Assembly: GCA_946184195.1 (NCBI GenBank)
Contig: CAMHEP010000034.1
Coordinates: forward strand, 1 to 13,035
Direction: 5' to 3'
DNA from: an uncultured Bacteroidales bacterium
GTDB taxonomy: Bacteria > Bacteroidota > Bacteroidia > Bacteroidales > Paludibacteraceae
Length of the DNA stretch: 13,035 bases
Under the pieces are notes generated by a model. That model saw only the letters and a list, made by a program, of their open reading frames with translations. It did not search any database and was not told the DNA's origin. Of this stretch, positions 7,168 to 13,035 are shown one piece after another (position 1 is the stretch's first letter; each line of letters opens with the position of its first letter). A program made the position numbers and the translations under genes.

Positions 7168-9012
7168 ATGTGCGGAATCGTAGGTTATATCGGCAAACGC
7201 AAGGCGTATCCGATTTTGATTAAGGGACTCCATCGTCTCGAGTACCGTGGCTACGACAGTGCCGGCGTGGCGCTCATCAATAGTCAGGGACAACTGAATA
7301 TCTATAAGGCCAAAGGCAAAGTCGCCGAACTCGAAGCTTTTGCCGCCGACAAGGATACCGACGGCTGTATCGGAATAGCTCATACACGATGGGCGACACA
7401 TGGCGAACCTAATCAGGTAAATGCTCACCCGCATTATTCAGAATCGGAGGAACTGGCTATCATTCATAATGGTATCATTGAGAATTACGATGTGCTTAAG
7501 CAGGGACTCATGCAGCATGGCTACACCTTCCGTTCGGATACAGATACAGAGGTGCTGGTCCAGCTAATTGAATACACCAAACGTAGCACTCATCTTAATC
7601 TCCGAGATGCAGTTCAACAGGCTCTCAATCAGGTGGTTGGAGCCTATGCAATCGCTGTCTTGGATAAGAATAATCCGGACGCTATCGTGGCTGCACGAAA
7701 AGGCAGTCCTCTCGTCATTGGCATAGGAGATGGTGAATTTTTCTTGGCTTCTGATGCTACGCCCATTGTTGAATATACAGACCGCGTGGTATATATCGGT
7801 GATGAGGAAGTCGTATGGCTGCAACGCGATTGCGACCCTGAAATAGTGACATTGTCCAACGTGCAGAAAACACCGGAGATTAAGCGCTTGGAACTGACGC
7901 TCAGTCAGTTGGAGAAGTGCGGTTATCCCCATTTTATGCTTAAGGAGATATATGAACAACCGCGTACCCTGACAGACTCTATGCGTGGGCGGGTCAACGT
8001 AGACCTAAGTAATATTGCATTGAGCGGTTTTATAGATAATCGTGAGCGATTCCTTTCGGCTAAACGTATTATTATCACAGCATGTGGAACCTCTTGGCAT
8101 GCTGGTCTCATTGCTATGTATGCAATGGAGGAGTTTGCCCGAGTGCCCGTCGAGGTGGAGTATAGTAGTGAGTTCCGTTATCGCAAACCCGTTATTAACA
8201 AAGATGATGTCGTCATCGCCATCTCGCAGTCCGGCGAGACGGCCGACACCCTGGCGGCTATCCAACTGGCCAAGTCCAAAGGTGCCTTCATCTTCTCCAT
8301 CTGTAATGTCGTCGGTGCCTCTATCCCGCGCGTCAGCGACAGCGGCTGCTATACCCATGTCGGACCGGAGATAGGTGTCGCTTCCACCAAGGCCTTCACA
8401 GCACAGGTCGTCGCTCTCACTATGCTCGCACTCTGTATCGGACGCGAGAAGGGCACGATGAGCCGCGAACAGTACCTCCATATCGTACGCGAACTCGGAC
8501 AGATACCCGATAAGATCGAACGCGTACTCGGACAGAACAAACGCATAGCCGACTTCGCCAAGACCTTCACCTATGCCCAGAACTTCATCTACCTCGGTCG
8601 CGGATACAATTTCCCCGTCGCCATGGAAGGTGCACTCAAACTCAAGGAGATCTCCTATATCCACGCTGAAGGCTATCCCGCTGCCGAGATGAAGCACGGA
8701 CCTATCGCACTCATCTCCCAGGAGATGCCCGTCGTCGTCGTTGCCCCGCGTTGCGGAACCTACGATAAGATTGTTTCTAATATCCAAGAGATTAAAGCAC
8801 GTAAAGGACGTGTCATTGCCGTGGTCACAGAGGGGGATACACAGGTGACCGCGATGGCGGACTATGCCATCACTATACCGGAAACAGAGGAATGCCTCAC
8901 ACCATTGCTTTCCGTCATCCCGCTGCAATTGCTGGCATATCATATTGCCGTAGTCAAGGGATGCGATGTGGACCAACCTCGTAATCTCGCTAAATCCGTT
9001 ACAGTCGAATAA
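7168..9012 (+). CDS. glmS: Glutamine--fructose-6-phosphate aminotransferase (isomerizing)
   Basis: Makes glucosamine-6-phosphate from fructose-6-phosphate and glutamine, the first committed step to UDP-GlcNAc for peptidoglycan and lipid A. The 614-residue length fits. The N-terminal glutaminase begins MCGIVGYIG, with C2 becoming the nucleophile after Met removal, followed by RLEYRGYDSAG (23-33), HTRWATHGEPN (72-82) and HNGIIENY (100-107). Two SIS sugar-isomerase domains follow: CGTSWHAGL (306-314), SQSGETADT (353-361), EIGVASTKAFTAQV (401-414), and the second domain with MKHGPIALI (508-516). The C-terminus QPRNLAKSVTVE is the expected synthase tail. The start is 2 bases after dapL, and ddh follows after 33 bases. 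No glmS ribozyme lies upstream; there is no room. Odd feature: codons about 350-531 have markedly more C-ending codons than the flanks. Confidence 0.97.
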   Translation: MCGIVGYIGKRKAYPILIKGLHRLEYRGYDSAGVALINSQGQLNIYKAKGKVAELEAFAADKDTDGCIGIAHTRWATHGEPNQVNAHPHYSESEELAIIHNGIIENYDVLKQGLMQHGYTFRSDTDTEVLVQLIEYTKRSTHLNLRDAVQQALNQVVGAYAIAVLDKNNPDAIVAARKGSPLVIGIGDGEFFLASDATPIVEYTDRVVYIGDEEVVWLQRDCDPEIVTLSNVQKTPEIKRLELTLSQLEKCGYPHFMLKEIYEQPRTLTDSMRGRVNVDLSNIALSGFIDNRERFLSAKRIIITACGTSWHAGLIAMYAMEEFARVPVEVEYSSEFRYRKPVINKDDVVIAISQSGETADTLAAIQLAKSKGAFIFSICNVVGASIPRVSDSGCYTHVGPEIGVASTKAFTAQVVALTMLALCIGREKGTMSREQYLHIVRELGQIPDKIERVLGQNKRIADFAKTFTYAQNFIYLGRGYNFPVAMEGALKLKEISYIHAEGYPAAEMKHGPIALISQEMPVVVVAPRCGTYDKIVSNIQEIKARKGRVIAVVTEGDTQVTAMADYAITIPETEECLTPLLSVIPLQLLAYHIAVVKGCDVDQPRNLAKSVTVE

Positions 9013-9045
9013 TAACAACATAAATACTCTACAACTATTAAAACA

Positions 9046-9912
9046 ATGAAAATAGCAATTATAGGATACGGCAATATCGGCAAAGCTGCCGAAGCCGCAG
9101 TTCATAATGCTCCCGATATGGAGCTGGTAGGGATTTTCCATCATGATGAGGTGACTCCTCAGTGTATTCGAGAGATGAACGCTGATGTGGCGTTGCTTTG
9201 TACTCCGACTCGTGAGGTGCCCCATTTTGCTCCGCTTTTTTTGGAGCAGGGTGTATGCACGGTTGATTCCTTTGATATACATGGAGATATATTTACTCTT
9301 CGTGCTCAACTCATGCCCTTGGCGCTTCAGCATCAGGCTGTCTCTGTCCTCTCTGCAGGATGGGATCCGGGATCGGATTCGATGATTCGTGCTCTGCTTA
9401 TGGCGTTAGTCCCGGATGGGACGTCTTATACCAATTTTGGTCCCGGTCGTTCGATGGGACATACGGTGGCAGCAAAGGCTATTCCGGGAGTTAAGAACGC
9501 ACTATCCATGACTCTCCCCGCAGGTAAGGGCAAGCATAATCGACATGTCTACATTGAGTTGCTGGATGGTTATAGCTTTGAGGAGGTCAAGGCGGCATTA
9601 CTCAAGGATGATTATTTCGCTCACGATTATACGGAAGTGGAACTCGTTCCGTCGGTAGATGCTCTGAATACGACTAACCATGGTGTGCATATCGAACGCA
9701 ACGGTGCTTCTGCAGGTGTCGCCGACCAACAATTGGATTTCCTCATGAAGATTAATAACCCGGCTTTGACCGGTCAATTTATGGTGTCTTGTGCACGTGC
9801 TGCCTATCGAATGCGCGAAAAGACATGTTTCGGGGCTTTCACCACGATAGAACTTGCCCCCTTTGACCTACTGCCCGGCACTGAGGAGGAACGTATTCGG
9901 CATTTGGTATAG
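9046..9912 (+). CDS. ddh: meso-Diaminopimelate dehydrogenase
   Basis: Makes meso-diaminopimelate in one NADPH-dependent step from tetrahydrodipicolinate and ammonium. The 288-residue length is close to the family norm of about 290-330. The Rossmann nucleotide loop is GYGNIGKAAE (7-16). Further family segments are CTPTREVPHFAP (52-63), TVDSFDIHG (72-80), SAGWDPGSDSM (103-113), FGPGRSMGHT (131-140), ALNTTNHGVHIERNG (206-220) and NNPALTGQ (237-244). These match Ddh rather than the dapB reductase, which shares only the fold. It closes the glnN operon, 33 bases after glmS with no promoter seen between. An AT-rich dyad with a T-run begins 6 bases after its stop. With dapL and dapF upstream, this gives two DAP routes in one operon. 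The enzyme assignment is strong. Confidence 0.93.
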   Translation: MKIAIIGYGNIGKAAEAAVHNAPDMELVGIFHHDEVTPQCIREMNADVALLCTPTREVPHFAPLFLEQGVCTVDSFDIHGDIFTLRAQLMPLALQHQAVSVLSAGWDPGSDSMIRALLMALVPDGTSYTNFGPGRSMGHTVAAKAIPGVKNALSMTLPAGKGKHNRHVYIELLDGYSFEEVKAALLKDDYFAHDYTEVELVPSVDALNTTNHGVHIERNGASAGVADQQLDFLMKINNPALTGQFMVSCARAAYRMREKTCFGAFTTIELAPFDLLPGTEEERIRHLV

Positions 9913-9917
9913 AAAAT

Positions 9918-9941
9918 AATTTGCAATAATGCAAATTTTTT
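9918..9941 (+). terminator. AT-rich dyad after ddh: terminator, operator, or both
   Basis: AATTTGCA (9918-9925) and TGCAAATT (9930-9937) are perfect 8-base inverted arms around ATAA, followed by a run of T to 9941. Starting 6 bases after the ddh stop, it can act as a short intrinsic terminator. The same dyad covers the -33 element of the flavodiiron promoter, so it may also be a regulator-binding site. The sequence alone cannot decide. Confidence 0.55.
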
Positions 9942-9951
9942 ATTACCTTTG
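9920..9951 (+). promoter_or_regulatory. Bacteroidota-type promoter of the flavodiiron gene
   Basis: TTTG at 9920-9923 and TACCTTTG (matching TAnnTTTG) at 9944-9951, with 20 bases between; the start would be near 9957, about 20 bases before the ATG at 9978. The -33 element lies inside the 8+8 dyad described at 9918. The -7 element runs into a second inverted repeat, TTTGC-AC-GCAAA at 9948-9959. Two dyads over the core promoter suggest tight control, plausibly by oxygen or redox state. Confidence 0.8.
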
Positions 9952-9977
9952 CACGCAAATACGATTAGTATACTATA

Positions 9978-11129
9978 ATGAATCAACAGATTATCTATTT
10001 GGGTTGCGACGATAAGGATCTGCAACTCTTTGAAAGTCAGTACATGCTGGAGGAGGGCATGTGCTATAATAGTTATCTCCTTCGCGGAGAGAAATTGGCA
10101 GTGATGGATGCCATGGATGCTCGTTGCAAGGACGAGTGGCTTGGTAAAGTTCGTGAGGCTCTCAACGGAAGTCAACCTGATTATATCATCGTCCAGCACA
10201 TGGAGCCTGACCATTCCGGTTCGTTAGGGGCCTTCCTTGCTGCGTATCCCGATGTCACCGTGGTGGCATCACAAAAGGCGTTGGCTATGATGCCACAGTT
10301 TGCGATTGCACCTGCTCATATGGTGGCGGTTAAGGAAGGTGATTCTTTGGATTTAGGCGGATTGACTTTGCGTTTCTTCATGGCACCGATGGTGCATTGG
10401 CCGGAAGTGATGATGACCTATTGCGAAGAGGCTAAGACCCTCTTCTCTGCGGACGCCTTCGGCAAGTTTGGCATCTACCATGCCGATGAAGACGATTGGG
10501 CATGCGAGGCACGTCGGTACTATTTCAATATCGTGGGTAAGTACGGGGGACCTGTCTCGATGGTCCTCAAGAAGATGGCTTCTCTTTCCATCAGCGCCAT
10601 TTGTCCTTTGCATGGTCCTGTGCTTGAGGGCGAGAAACTCGCGGAAGCGCTGCGGCTTTATGGTATCTGGAGTGCATATGGCGTAGAGACCAAGGGTGTA
10701 CTCGTAGCACATGCCAGTATCCACGGCAACACCGCTCATGCCGCAGAAGTGTTGGGAGAAATACTCCGTGCGAAAGGTGCTGGTAGGGTAGAGGTTGTTG
10801 ACCTTTGTCGCGAGGATATGGCAGAGACCATTGAGGATGCTTTCCGAATGGATAAGATGGTAGTGTGTGCTTCGTCTTACGATAATAATGTCTTCCCCCC
10901 GATGCATCAGTTCCTCTGGAAGTTGCAACAGAAGGCATACCAGTCACGCCGTGTGGCTATTGTCGAGAATGGTAGTTGGGCTCCTTCGGCGGGACGCGAG
11001 ATGAAAGCATTGCTCTCTACTATGAGAGATGTCACTATTGTCGAGCCCATGGTTACTATCCGTAGTACCATGACCGAAGCCAATCGTACGGAACTTGAAG
11101 CATTGGCTGATGCCCTATTACAAGACTAA
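9978..11129 (+). CDS. fprA: A-type flavodiiron protein (oxygen or nitric oxide reductase)
   Basis: A cytosolic enzyme that reduces oxygen to water, or nitric oxide to nitrous oxide, protecting anaerobes. The 383-residue chain has an N-terminal metallo-beta-lactamase-like diiron domain (about 1-235) and a C-terminal flavodoxin domain (about 238-383). The full ligand set is visible: H74, E76, D78 and H79 in HMEPDHSG, H140 in MVHWPE, D159 in SADAFG and H212 in CPLHGP. The FMN loop is HASIHGNTAHAAE (245-257), with further flavin contacts likely in ASSYDNNVFP (298-307) and ENGSWAPSAGR (330-340). There is no fused rubredoxin or oxidoreductase, so it needs a separate electron donor, and the rubrerythrin at 12344 belongs to the same defence theme. 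It has its own promoter with overlapping dyads and overlaps menG by 20 bases. Preference between oxygen and nitric oxide cannot be read from sequence. Confidence 0.95.
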   Translation: MNQQIIYLGCDDKDLQLFESQYMLEEGMCYNSYLLRGEKLAVMDAMDARCKDEWLGKVREALNGSQPDYIIVQHMEPDHSGSLGAFLAAYPDVTVVASQKALAMMPQFAIAPAHMVAVKEGDSLDLGGLTLRFFMAPMVHWPEVMMTYCEEAKTLFSADAFGKFGIYHADEDDWACEARRYYFNIVGKYGGPVSMVLKKMASLSISAICPLHGPVLEGEKLAEALRLYGIWSAYGVETKGVLVAHASIHGNTAHAAEVLGEILRAKGAGRVEVVDLCREDMAETIEDAFRMDKMVVCASSYDNNVFPPMHQFLWKLQQKAYQSRRVAIVENGSWAPSAGREMKALLSTMRDVTIVEPMVTIRSTMTEANRTELEALADALLQD

Positions 11130-11814
11130 TATCGGTTCACTTTTTGACCGTATAGCATCGTCTTACGATCGACTCAACCACCTCTTGTCGTTCAATATTG
11201 ACAAGAGGTGGCGTCGACAGGCTGTACGGCAACTGCGACCCTGTGACAAACTGCTGGATGTGGCTATCGGGACTGCTGATTTATCCATTGAGGTCTTACG
11301 TCAACAGAAAGCACAACATATCACCGGTATTGACCTTTCTACCGAGATGATGCGTCTCGGCAAACAGAAAGTTGATGCTTACTTTACCAAACATCCGACT
11401 GCTTCCGACGTTCTTTTTCTTGAGGCGAGTGCGTTGGATATACCTTTCCCTGATGACTCTTTCGATGCAGTCACGTGTTCCTATGGCGTTCGCAATTTCT
11501 CCGATATGGACTGCGGACTAAATGAAATGTATCGTGTATTAAAACCTGGCGGACAACTCATTATTATGGATTTCGGTTATCCGACAAATCCGTTGATTCG
11601 CTTTGTCTACAATCTTTATTTCTCCTATATCTTACCTACTATCGGAGGCTGGTTCAGCCATGATAAGGCAGCTTATAACTATCTCAACCGCTCCGTCAAA
11701 TCCTTCCCGTTCGGGGATACCATGTTAGCCCGACTTCGTTCAGCCGGCTTTACCTCAACCACCGCTCATCGCCAAACCTTTGGCATCTCGTATATTTATT
11801 GCGCTTGCAAATAG
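11110..11814 (+). CDS. menG: Demethylmenaquinone methyltransferase (UbiE/MenG family)
   Basis: Uses S-adenosylmethionine to methylate demethylmenaquinone, the last step of menaquinone synthesis, at the inner face of the membrane. I chose the ATG at 11110 (234 residues), not the in-frame TTG at 11095; both overlap the flavodiiron gene, by 20 and 35 bases. Signatures: SLFDRIASSYDRLNHLLS (10-27) at the N-terminus, SAM motif I LLDVAIGTADLS (48-59), the acidic end of the next strand in GIDLSTEMM (73-81), PFPDDSFDAVTCSYGVRNF (112-130), LKPGGQLIIMDF (144-155), YLNRSVKSFP (191-200) and GISYIYCACK at the C-terminus. No ubiquinone genes are present and Bacteroidota use menaquinone, so menG is preferred over ubiE. 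A terminator follows the stop directly. The overlap suggests translational coupling to the flavodiiron protein. A 12-bp hairpin lies within codons 23-34. Confidence 0.93.
   Translation: MPYYKTNIGSLFDRIASSYDRLNHLLSFNIDKRWRRQAVRQLRPCDKLLDVAIGTADLSIEVLRQQKAQHITGIDLSTEMMRLGKQKVDAYFTKHPTASDVLFLEASALDIPFPDDSFDAVTCSYGVRNFSDMDCGLNEMYRVLKPGGQLIIMDFGYPTNPLIRFVYNLYFSYILPTIGGWFSHDKAAYNYLNRSVKSFPFGDTMLARLRSAGFTSTTAHRQTFGISYIYCACK
11178..11211 (+). repeat. Perfect 12-bp inverted repeat inside menG
   Basis: CCACCTCTTGTC (11178-11189) and GACAAGAGGTGG (11200-11211) are perfectly complementary across a 10-base loop. The hairpin falls near the 5' end of the menG coding region, about 70 bases after the chosen start and about 50 bases after the upstream gene ends. 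It contains an AGG arginine codon at 11206, while most arginines around it are CGT or other CGN. In mRNA it would form a stable stem. Confidence 0.7.
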
Positions 11815-11840
11815 TGTCTGCTATCGGTGGACATTTTTTT
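11815..11840 (+). terminator. Intrinsic terminator of the fprA-menG unit
   Basis: Directly after the menG stop, TGTCTGCT (11815-11822) pairs with GGTGGACA (11826-11833) around ATC, with eight pairs including three G-U wobbles, followed by seven T at 11834-11840. The position and the T-run argue for an intrinsic terminator, although the stem is modest. Confidence 0.6.
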
Positions 11841-11895
11841 GACAAATAGATTTTACTTTTCCTTGTTTATTGCATCTTATTGTTGTAAGACCTTG

Positions 11896-12207
11896 ATGGA
11901 TAAACTGAATAGTATATATAGTATGAATCGTAAAATGCTGTTCTCCACTCCGGCTGGCTTTTTCCCAAAGTCGAAAGTGAACATCCTTTCGTCTCTGTCC
12001 TCCCCTAAATCCTTTATTAACCGTTACCGCCTATGGGGATATGGCATAGCTGCTGCGATTGCTGTATTGTGTGTTCTTTATCCCTTATTTAATAGCACAT
12101 TCGGTCTGGAGCAAGATGACTCCCCAGTATATGGCTTGTCGGATAGTGATTCCGATGATTGGTCTGCTTTTGCGGATGCCGATATATTTATGGAAAACTA
12201 CAACTAA
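11896..12207 (+). CDS. Single-helix membrane protein with acidic C-terminus, function unknown
   Basis: From the ATG at 11896 the product is 103 residues; the ATG at 11923 (94 residues), after a TATATATAGT stretch, is an alternative. A GTG further upstream at 11827 lies inside the menG terminator and is unlikely. The N-terminal part is basic and contains STPAGFFPKSK (17-27). One transmembrane helix spans about 47-66, after RYRLW. The C-terminal part is acidic and serine-rich (SDSDSDDW, 82-89) and ends ADADIFMENYN. Charge places the N-terminus in the cytoplasm. A short TPxGYF-like motif before a single helix recalls small membrane proteins encoded next to ECF sigma factors in Bacteroidota, some acting as anti-sigma factors. 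No sigma gene is in the window, so this is only a weak resemblance. No clear promoter was found in front of it. Confidence 0.6.
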   Translation: MDKLNSIYSMNRKMLFSTPAGFFPKSKVNILSSLSSPKSFINRYRLWGYGIAAAIAVLCVLYPLFNSTFGLEQDDSPVYGLSDSDSDDWSAFADADIFMENYN

Positions 12208-12343
12208 CTCTGCCTATTATATCTACAAGCGCGAACGAAGGAGACCATTTGCAGTTGGACTGGTTGTGGACAAATAATAAATATTTTGGTGTGATGGCAC
12301 GAATATTGTGTGAAATTTTAGTGAACAGTAAACAATCTTTTTT

Positions 12344-13000
12344 ATGACCAAGAAATTTCAGTGCACGGTTTGCGGATATGTGCACGAAGGTCCGGATGCT
12401 CCGGAAACCTGCCCGCGTTGTAAACAACCTAAAAACAAATTCAAAGAAATGGAACAACCCAAATCGCTCAAAGGCACACAAACCGAGCGTAACCTCTTGG
12501 AGGCTTTCGCTGGAGAATCTATGGCACGTAACAAATACACCTTCTTCGCATCAAAAGCCAAGAAAGACGGATACGTGCAAATCAGTAAAATCTTCGAAGA
12601 AACTGCTGCTAACGAGAAAGAACATGCCGAACTCTGGTATAAATACCTGCATGGCGGCAAAGTGGCTGACACGCCTGCTAATCTTTTGGACGCAGCTTCC
12701 GGCGAGAACGCCGAGTGGACGGATATGTACGCCCGCATGGCGGCTGAGGCTCGTGCTGAAGGATTCGACGAGATAGCAGAGAAATTCGAGCAAGTCGGTG
12801 CAATTGAAAAACACCACGAGGAGCGTTACCGCAAACTATTGAAGAACATCGAGGATAAGCTTGTCTTTTCCCGCGACGGTGATTGTATTTGGCAGTGCTC
12901 CAACTGCGGTCATATCATGGTAGGCAAAGCTGCTCCTGACGAGTGCCCCGTATGTCACCATGAACGTGCGTATTTCCAATTGCTGGCAGAGAACTACTAA
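12344..13000 (+). CDS. rbr: Rubrerythrin with rubredoxin-like domains at both ends
   Basis: A non-haem iron peroxidase that reduces hydrogen peroxide to water in the cytosol of anaerobes. The 218 residues hold three parts. An N-terminal rubredoxin-like knuckle has C7, C10, C23 and C26 (CxxC, 12 residues, CxxC). A ferritin-like four-helix diiron domain at about 45-170 has likely ligands E53 or E57, E91 and H94 (EKEH), E135 and E139, and E155 and H158 (EKHH). A C-terminal rubredoxin has C185, C188, C201 and C204 with the same spacing. Classical rubrerythrin (about 190 residues) has only the C-terminal rubredoxin, and reverse rubrerythrin only the N-terminal one; this chain has both. The ATG at 12344 is preceded by a T-rich stretch and gives MTKKFQCTVCGY. 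No convincing promoter is seen in 12208-12343, where the best -7 candidate departs from consensus. Peroxidase activity is inferred from the family. Confidence 0.95.
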   Translation: MTKKFQCTVCGYVHEGPDAPETCPRCKQPKNKFKEMEQPKSLKGTQTERNLLEAFAGESMARNKYTFFASKAKKDGYVQISKIFEETAANEKEHAELWYKYLHGGKVADTPANLLDAASGENAEWTDMYARMAAEARAEGFDEIAEKFEQVGAIEKHHEERYRKLLKNIEDKLVFSRDGDCIWQCSNCGHIMVGKAAPDECPVCHHERAYFQLLAENY

Positions 13001-13018
13001 CCTTTAAAACAGACACTT

Positions 13019-13035
13019 ATGTTTACACTCATTTC
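13019..13035 (+). CDS. Possible start of the next gene (3' partial, six codons)
   Basis: An ATG lies 18 bases after the rubrerythrin stop and opens MFTLI before the window ends. No terminator separates it from the rubrerythrin gene, so co-transcription would be possible. Too little is visible to assign a product or be sure it is real. Confidence 0.25.

Noticed and set aside
8005..9333. Antisense open frame of about 442 codons across glmS and ddh
   Set aside because: It lies opposite two securely identified genes, crosses their boundary, and its translation is rich in His, Cys and Ser with no recognisable domain. It follows from codon bias on the coding strand.
11827..11895. GTG-initiated N-terminal extension of the orphan membrane protein
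   Set aside because: The GTG lies in the terminator hairpin after menG and the extension is translated from its T-run; the ATG at 11896 or 11923 is more likely.
12208..12343. Bacteroidota promoter before the rubrerythrin gene
   Set aside because: The best -7 candidate, ATATTTTG at 12281-12288, lacks the initial TA, and no TTTG sits about 20 bases upstream. It is not strong enough to list.

Overview
All recognisable genes in this window lie on the + strand. The sequence points to an anaerobic member of the Bacteroidales (phylum Bacteroidota). Three intergenic regions carry the Bacteroidota-type promoter, TTTG near -33 and TAnnTTTG near -7, each with the same 20-base gap. Leaders are A-rich with no clear Shine-Dalgarno sequence. 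The gene content fits the group: a type III glutamine synthetase of 729 residues, DapL plus Ddh for diaminopimelate, menaquinone methylation, a flavodiiron protein and a rubrerythrin. I cannot place it below order level.

Layout: (1) 1-1113, the 3' end of a gene for a probable outer-membrane beta-barrel protein, then a DjlA-like protein (glycine-rich membrane segment, TerB-like region, C-terminal J domain). (2) 1142-2620, enolase with its own promoter, an 18-bp palindrome and a strong TTCG-loop terminator. (3) 2654-2815, a 53-residue two-helix membrane protein. (4) 2836-9912, an apparent five-gene operon glnN-dapF-dapL-glmS-ddh, with gaps of 10, 6, 2 and 33 bases, one visible promoter and an upstream inverted repeat. 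(5) 9918-11840, a promoter overlapped by inverted repeats, a flavodiiron protein gene overlapping menG by 20 bases, and a terminator. (6) 11896-12207, an orphan single-helix membrane protein. (7) 12344-13000, a rubrerythrin with a rubredoxin domain at each end. The window stops just inside a possible next reading frame.

The central operon joins nitrogen assimilation to cell-wall precursors. GlnN fixes ammonium into glutamine. GlmS spends glutamine on glucosamine-6-phosphate. DapL (using glutamate) with DapF, and Ddh (using ammonium and NADPH), are two parallel routes to meso-diaminopimelate. The second theme is oxygen and peroxide defence: a flavodiiron protein and a rubrerythrin lie about 1.2 kb apart, with menaquinone methylation between them.

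Most of this is core metabolism, and I see no mobile element, CRISPR array, toxin-antitoxin pair or RNA gene. The points most worth a second look are the operon with dual DAP routes, a shortened DapL with a changed motif, abrupt changes in codon use inside glnN and glmS, the double-rubredoxin rubrerythrin, and the dyads over the flavodiiron promoter.
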